From Candidatus Cloacimonadota bacterium (lineage in GTDB: Bacteria > Cloacimonadota > Cloacimonadia > Cloacimonadales > Cloacimonadaceae): a stretch of 64,000 nt of DNA. The stretch spans positions 62,001 through 126,000 of the forward strand of contig JALOBT010000002.1 of assembly GCA_023228125.1 (NCBI GenBank), written 5' to 3'. Shown here in pieces: positions 20,701-29,700 of this stretch (positions are counted from its first letter, which is position 1; every line of letters begins with the position of its first letter). The notes beneath the pieces are model-generated. The model was not told the origin of the DNA and made no database searches. It saw only the letters and a program-made list of their open reading frames with translations. A program made the position numbers and the translations under genes.

Positions 20701-23700
20701 GCGATGTCGCCTTCCAGGTTACCCATAGCATCTTTGCGTACCACGGTGAAACGGTGATCGCCCGCAACAAGCTTGGTATTTGGAATCACGAATTCATAAA
20801 GGTCTGGATTGGCAGCATTGCCAAGGTTCCAAGCTTCATGATCGTATTCCACAGGTTGCCAGATGCCATTAGGAGTCTGGTGGTACATCATCAGAGGCAT
20901 CACAGTGTCCGCCCCAAGAGTACTGGCATCTACGAATAGTTGCAGGTTAGATGATCCATTTGTGCCCTGAGTGCTGGAAACAATATCCAATACGTCGGGA
21001 GCATTTGCGAGATCAGTAATTGCGGTAAGGTCAGGATAATTCACCGAATGAATCACATGAGTGAAACGGGTAACTGGAGCTTCATTATCCACTACAGGAA
21101 GAGCGACAGGAGAGGTAAAGGTATTACCCCAGACGTCGTTTGCAACCACGCGGACTTGGACTGCACCAGCAAAGTTTTCACCCAAGAAGGTGTTCACTGA
21201 ACCACCGGCAATATCCCAGGCCTGGAAGGTGTAGAAGTCATCGGCAATGGTGGGATTCACCACTGTGCCGAACACAGCAGGATACCAGGCATTATCGGTG
21301 GCATTAAACCATTCGAGGTGGATATTGTTTTGGTTCACGATATCGGCAATGTCATAGCCAGGGGCATCAGCATCTTCAACCTTGAACTGGCCTTGTGTGA
21401 ACCAGGAAACAGGGGTGATGAAATCTGTAATAGCCACTTGCGGAGCACGATTATCGATTCTAAGTGAAGTGGTATCCACAAACAGAGGATTGCTGACAGC
21501 ATGGGTAGGAACAAGTTCCACCCAGAAGGTGTAGCGGGAATCCTCGGTATTGTTGGTTTGATAATCACTATCGTTTAAGAACACGTAGGCATTGTTGGCC
21601 ACGATCTGATCAGCAGTGATGTAACCATCGGCATCAAACACATAGTCTGCCTGCCAGGCTTGATCATTGGTGATGTTCGTGGTAACTTCAGTGCCATCTA
21701 CAAGGTTGGTCTTCGTCATCCGGAAACGGAGTTCGGAGATACCTTGCAGGCTGCTGAAGTTAGCATTCAATCTGAGATTGGTAAAGGGATTTTCCCAGAG
21801 ATTGTTTGCATCCAACAGATTGCCATATTCGGCGTTGATGGGTTGGTAATTATTGTAGGCTACGATATCACGAAGATTAATCGTGTAGGTAACCAGGTTG
21901 GCAGGATTGTCGATCACAATATCCAGAGGCAGGCTTACTGCATCGGCATCGGAAAGAACATTACCAACGTAATCCACACCCTTCACGGTCACAGTATATG
22001 TTCCCGTAGGATCATAATTGGGGTCGATACTACCATAATTCCAAACCACGGACACGGGATCAATGGGATTCACCAGCACTGCAGATTCGATTACCACAGG
22101 GGCATCAAGGCTGCCAAGCTTGGAGATCTCAAAGATTGCTTTGTGAGCATCCGGCCAGTTCACGAAGTTGGTATTCAGGGTAAGGCTGTTATTCGCTATC
22201 GTGGCATAATCATAAACAAGTGCGCCAGATATCGGATCTACATTTATAAGCGGATTAACTGTGACGGTGGGAACTTCAGGTACAGGAGCAATGTTATCAG
22301 TCACGAGAACCAGAATAGTCTCGTCGGTGATATAACGGCTCTGAGTGATTGCCGAAACGCGTACGAAGAAATTACGCACGGTATTGGCAAGGTAAGGAGT
22401 TCCTTCTGCCCAGTTATAATGAACACGGTCTGTTAAGTTCCATTCTGCGTGGAAGGGAGGAACCATATCGGGATTGCCATTGACACCAGCAATGATGTCT
22501 GAAGCATATTCAGGATCGGTACCAGGGGTAAACACACCATCGGCATCAAGGTCATAATAGAGTCTGAAATGGACTCCATTCACTGTGCCGGTAGGATCAT
22601 TCACCAAGGCATGCAGAATGAGGCTTTCTTCTGAAGTATCCACTTCGTTATCTATGCTCACAGGGGAGAGCGTGATGGAAGTGGTAGCAGGATTGAAATA
22701 CAGGACTTGGATGTATTCAGCGGTGTTGCCCAGAAGATCAGTGGTATTCACCTTGATATCGTAATGTCCGATGGCAAGGTCATAGGCAGTGAATCCGGGG
22801 AAGACATCTTCAAGGCTGAGCTTCAGGAAGGTTCCATTAGCATCAGTGCCCCAGGTATTGGCAACGTAAGTATTGAGAGCTGCCATTTCAGGGGTTTCCT
22901 GATAGGTAAGAGCCTGCGGGATTAATTGCAGGGTGCCCACATGCAGGCCAGAGCCAGCGTGAGCTACAATTAGCGGATCATCAAGGTAAACCTTCAGATC
23001 AGTCCAGTCTGCCGAGGTGGAAATCTCAGCTTGCGGGTAGCTGAAGTTATCGCCACCGACAAATTGAATTCCGTCGGCAATAATAACAGGAGCATCAATA
23101 TCGATAAAGAAGTCTTTCTCGATACTGCGAGACTGGTCATAGATGTTATTATAGGTGACCTTAATGGTAGCATCGGTAAGGCCCAGATCGGCTACATCGT
23201 CTGCAATGATTGTCCAGGTAGCGGTATGGGCACCGGTGATTACAGGAGCCTGGATATTGCTCAGCAGAGCGGCTGGAATGCTTTCCAGGGTGATCCAGGG
23301 ACTGATATCAAGCGGCAGTGAAGCTACGAAGTCTTCACCGAGATCGGCAAGATCAACCGTAATTTCCAGATTTCTATCCGGGTTGATGATGTCATTGATC
23401 CAGGTTCCATCAAGGGCTTCAGCCATTACCACAGGGGCAGCGGCCATGAAGTCCATCATATCCACAGAAGCTGTGAAGTCTCTGTGGTGTTCGAATATAG
23501 GTGCACTGTAAGGGGTTCTCTCTGTGTTTGCGATGAAAGTGATGTCACCAGCCACCATATCAGTAGCTACGACATTCTCAAACACTGCTACCCAACGTCC
23601 GGCTTCTCCAGGGAGAGCAGGACGAATGGTGTAGGCGGGGGGAACTACTACGTTCACGCCAGCAGGCACAGTAATCGACACATCGTCGATATATACCTCG

Positions 23701-26700
23701 TATTCAGCATCGATATAAACTTCGATTTTTGAATTCACACTTTGTCCGGCAAGAGCTTCCACTATCGCTTCTTTCCAAGTGCCATCGTAAATCTGAGTGA
23801 GATACTTGGCATCGCGGATCAGCGGTACGATGGGGCCTTGGTTGGCGATTTCTACGAACTTATTTGCCATTGAGGCGTGTCCCACAGGGTCTGTGAGCGT
23901 CACAACGATAATTTCGGAGATGGTTGCGGGATTCGTGAGAGAGGCCAGACCGCTCACATAAGCTTTCCACTGGCCGCCTACATAGTTGATATCGCTGGCT
24001 GCCACAATATAGGGCGAGCTTACGCTATCAAGGAAGCTATCCAGGTTTGTGATGCTTACAGAAGGTTTGGTATTGGGATCGTTGTAAGCATGCTCATCGG
24101 TAAACAGCACGGTGATATTCACTTCTTCGCCAGGAACCACATAGTTGTCGGTTACTGAAGATTCGCTTCTTACTACCACGCCATCCACTACGAACTGAGG
24201 AGCTGTGCGATCGATCAGAATCAGAGGATCACCATTCAGGTCTTGATCGGCCCAAGCTGAAGTAAAGGTCTTTTCTTCAACGGCGCCGCCCACATAGGTG
24301 ATTCTATAGGTAATCATATACTTCAGCCCCAGGCTGTTTACTGTTTCAGCAGGGGTGATAGGCAGATTGGCAGCAAGGTGCCAGGCATAAGGATCAGCAG
24401 GATCGGTTTGCACCAGATCATGCCAGTTAGCGTTGCTATCATCGATTTCGCTGGGATCATTGATCTGCACCAAAATCGGCATGATAGAGGCAACTTCTGC
24501 TGCACGAGTGGTAACCAACTCAATCTGGAATCCCAGGTTCATGCCAGGCATGATGTAGGGACTGATCATTGTATCCAGAGGATCTGCCAATTTTTGATAG
24601 GCAATCATACTTGCGGCAACGCCGTTGTTACTGCCGGCATTAAAGCCGAGCTGGATCACAGGGGCAGTAGCCACATAGAGGTTGGAATGGATAGGTGTAT
24701 TAGCGACACCGGCATAGTTCTTATGGCCGGTGAGGTCTTCCACCTGTTGGAGATTAATGGTTAATTGACTGGCATTGGTAATTGCATCATCGGGGCTCAG
24801 TTTCCATTCCTTATAGAAGGTATTACCTACCCATACGGAATCGTGAGTTGCCACAGTCCAGCCAGCAGCTACGGGATTATTAACCCAACCGGCACCTACT
24901 CCAGGTCCGTCGTTGATCTGCAATTTCAGGTAAACATGTTGATCTGCAGGCCAAGTTCCAGGAGCGGGGGGAGTGAGAGCCAGATTGATGGTTTTGTATT
25001 GATCGCTACCCACAGGGGTACTGATCATTTCATATACAGGAGCGGCCGCACCCACTGCTACGGCAATCTCATAATAAGAATCTTCGTAGGTGGGAACTTC
25101 TTTGTCCACTTGAACATCTGTATAATCTTCAACCATGGCAGGCAAGAAAGACCAATATTTATAATCGATCTGAATTCCCTGGCCATCTGCATAAGCGTTC
25201 CATACTGAAGCATAGTCCGGAACAATGTTCCAAACTGCCAGGTAACGATAAACGTTTACTATCAAGCCGGGGCCCAGAGTTACAGGAATAATCTCATGAG
25301 TAAGGACAGGAGTATCATTCCAGTTATCCGGTACGTTATCTTCAATCCGATCGAAATCAGCTCGAATCCCAACATTGGCAGGATCCTGAGAGCTAATAAA
25401 CTTGTATTCGGTGATCAGATTGTTTTCGGGGGCAAACCAGCCATTAGGGGCTCTGCCAACATCTTCGTAGCTCCGTTCGGGAGGTACCACGCCATATTGG
25501 TCAGCTGTAGAAGCACCTATCACAATCATGTTCTTGTCGTAGGTATCGGCAATATAGCCATAGATGGTTGCGGTATCCACTTTGAAGTGAGATACACCAT
25601 ACTGTTCTACGGCATCATATGTAAGATCAATAACATCAACATCGTAGGTATAGGTGAGAACACGGTCTGCACCCAAACCGGTGATTACAGGACCACTTAC
25701 ATAAGTGGCTGCAACCGTTCCGTCAAGAGCCGGCAGGCTGATCACGGGAATAGTGATGTCATTGGGAGATTTTACTTTTACCACTGCCTTGAGATTGGTC
25801 ATAGTAGGCAGCAGGAAGTAGATGGGATCAGTAGCGGCTGCATTAAGGAAGAATTCCACACTCTCGATGATTACGGGCTTTGTATCCACATTAATGTCAT
25901 CAGAGCCAGCTATAAGATCTGTAATGGAGGTAGTTCCGGTTCCGGCATCGGAATAGGTCTGGGTATTGCCGGTAACAGTCGCTGTAATCACCTTTCCATC
26001 CAACAAGCCAGGATCTACATTAAGGAAAATCACTTCCATAGGATCAGTGACATTACCTACTGTAAATGTTTGTGCAGGCTGGGTAAAGGTTATGCCGGGG
26101 GTGGTGAGAGTAACTGTTAAGGAATTTACTCTCTCTGGATTGCTTACATTGAAGCTAACTTTCAGATCGTGGCCGGGGACAAACCAGTTCGTGGGATCAG
26201 GGTTCACTGGGTCGTTGTCTGTAACAGAAATATTGGTGACTGTTACCACCGGGATGGGCACGATATTCAGATAGCGCAGCAAGGTGTTTTCGTTTACTAC
26301 TTTATCTTTTGCTGTTATTGTGGCTACCACTCTTTGTGCCACCAAGCCGGCGTCCACTGTGATGTTCCATTTGGCCTTTCCGGCTTCGGAGACATCAAGA
26401 GCGCCCACGGTGATACCAGTGGCGGGATCGAAGCTGATGGTTGGGGTAGCCCAATCAACGCCAGATCCGGCATCGGTAATCGTGAAGCTTAGTATTTGAG
26501 AGGAACCAGCAATCAGCTCAATCTGAGGTTCTACTGCTGTGATTACAGGCAAGCCATCGGGGTCTGTGCCATCAGCGATCAGATTAAGAGCAAGCAGATT
26601 GGAGGCTGTATTTGTAGCTGCAGTGTTAAGCACTGCGGCTGCATCGTTATATTTTGAATAAGTAACAATTACATCAGCGCGCAGTGTATTGGTATGAGGA

Positions 26701-29700
26701 ATAGTCACTGCGGCAAATGTTTGTGTATAGTTCGGCAGGTCGGGAGCGTTAATTACTTGAGTGGCTCCGACCTGGGTGTCAGTTGTGACATTGATGAGTT
26801 TCACTTCGATCTTATCGGCTCTTTCAGGATTAGAAATATCAAAGGCCACATTAATATCGGTTCCGGGTCTGAAATACAACGGAGCTGCGGGGAAGGTAGC
26901 CGTGATAGCTACGTTCGAGGGCATGGGAGCAGGAATAACGTTGATATTGCGGACAAGAACAGTCTCATTGTTTACCATGTCTTTTACTTTGAAGGTAGCA
27001 ATGAAATTCTTGATCGCTGTGTTTGCCGGAAGGGTGATCGTGCCAGAAACTGTGCCGGGTACTGTAGTATAATCCAGAGCACTGGAGATCACGCCATTGG
27101 TGAAACTAAGGCTTATTGAGGCTGCATCATACCAGATTCCCGCCAGAGCATCAGAGATGATATAGCTGAAGGGAGTGGTTGCGCCGGCAGTAACGAAGTT
27201 GTTGGTGCCGTCGAAGGATGAGCTACTCACAGTAGGATTAACGATATCACCATTCACGATGATGTTCCTACCGGTGGTGTAATACACAGGAGTAGTAGTT
27301 CCTTGTTCGGTGGATTCGATTACCACGGGGAGGTCATAAGGGGCGTTTGTGACAATAGCACCAGTACGATTGATCGTCCAGGTGATAGTCTTGTCACTCC
27401 CGTCAATAGCATGAACTGGAGCACCAGTAATCGTAGCACCGGGAATGGCTGCAAGATCCAAGGAATAGTTTGGTACGATAGCACGGGTATTCAATCCAGA
27501 AATCCAGGCTTTTACCGTACTGCTTGCAACCTTGTTGCCAATATAACCCAGAGTTTGAGTGATTATATCGCCAGCTTCGTTGTATTCAATGGTACCTACG
27601 GATTTATGATTGGTGAATTCCAGCTTACTGATCCAAGGTCTGTCATTCAGCACATCAAAGCTGAAGTTGATCTCGGAGGAGTCGAATCCAAAGAGGTCTG
27701 CAGACACAGGATAAACGGGGTCGTTGTAACGGCCGGGGTTACCTGCGGCATCCCAGGGGAGGCGCAATACACAGATATTGCCCACCAATTCGGAGGGATC
27801 TGCAATATTATTTACTTGCACCTTGATCTTATAGGTGTTATCACCCAGATCGCTGACATTCAGTACAGTGGCTGACACTGTATTGATGCCCACCATCAGG
27901 GGGTCACCGTTAGCATCGGTAATGGTAGCAAGCCAACCGCCAGTGGGAACCACTGTGGTACCCTGAACGTTCAGATTGTCTGTACGCAGGGCTTCATTGG
28001 TCTTAAGTACCACTTCAAACAGGTTGCTGAGATTGGATACTACGGGAGTCACATCAAAGGATACCGTTCTGGTACTGTGATCGTATGTGTAACCAGTATA
28101 GTCAACCACCTTGGGATTCTCGTTGTCTATAATAAGGGTAGTGCTGGTAACCTGATCTTGTGCTAAGACATATCCGTCGTCGGCATATTGAGTTGCCACT
28201 ACTCTCAGTTCAACATCAATTTCGCCTACTGAATTCATATCAATCAGAGCCTGCAAATCGTTGGTAAGTCCCATGAAGGGAATCACACGATTCACAAGAG
28301 GCGTATTTGCCGCCAAGGTACCTGTTTTGCTCCAAATATCCCCAGCTTCATTTTCTGCACGCAGAGTCCACTGCAAGGGATAGGAAGCAGCAGGGACATT
28401 GATGGTGATATCAGTTTGATCCAATACTCCATCGTTCGCAGGGTTAATCTGAGCATTATAAGTCCAGGAAGCATGTCCAGGGGAGATTACACTAATATCA
28501 GAAACCACGGTTCCAGGCGTAGGATACACCGGCGCTGTAGGAATCACAAGGTTAAACTTGTCATCCATAGTAGCGGTTCTGGGGTAATCCACCTGGCTGA
28601 GACCAGGCACTGTAACACTGCTGATCACAGTGACAGGAATACTCATTGCTCCATTTGGCCCGATAGTCCAGAGTCCTGCTTTGCCAGCCACGAGTGTATT
28701 CATCTGAGCATTGTCGATGGTGATGATAACCTTGTGGTTTACATCAAAATCAGCGGCTGTCTTATACACGACTGGAAGTCCCAGTAAAGAGAGATCCATG
28801 ACAAAGCCATCGTCAGCTTTCAAATAACTCGCGTCGTTGATGGTTACTTCAATTTCGATCACATCAGAGCTTACAGGATAGTAAGGCGTTGCATTCAGAT
28901 AGAAATTGTGGTCTCCACTGCCATCGTATGGAGGCAATGTGTATGTGCCGCCATCGTGTTCAGAAATGATCTGAATATCCTGCACAAGAGCAAGATTGGA
29001 AGTGTAAGTGTGTTCTGTGACAGTTAACTTCGTCGTCAAATCAATCTGATCTGAGGCAGCAATATTACCTGCATTATCTTTCATGTAGGTAATTACGCTG
29101 AAATTACGTTCGTAATCTCCAGCCACTTCTGTATATGCAGGTTGGAAATCTGTAGCATCCCACACAAAGTTCATCATCTGAGAAGTTTGCGCTGTAATAG
29201 ATGAGAACTGCAGGTCTGCATTCATGGTGGCAAAATCAAACACCACAAAAGACACCCACTGTGCGGTATCGGCTTTCCAATACCATTGGTCACCATTATC
29301 CTCGGTGAGGATGGACCAATGATATCCCCATTCGTGGCGCATTGGATTGGTATCCACCATAAAAGAGCGGCGCGCCCTGAAGGAGAGATCAGAACTTGTA
29401 GCTGTAGTCCAGTTATCATCAACTTGATCCGCGAAGGGGACATCACCGACGAAATGGTCAACGTGTATTTCACGGACAAATTCGACAGGACCATTCACGG
29501 CAAGAGGACTTGCAAATTCCATTGGGCTATTATCTACTACTACGTGAGCCCGGTTCAAAATCACTTGAGGATCGCCATTGACGTCCAAGAGATTTGCATG
29601 GCCAGGGAACTCATCGGCAATATAATACACATCGGAAAGATCTGTAGTATTACCCACTTGATCCCACAGCTTCCACAGGGTGACACCATAGGTGCCATTG

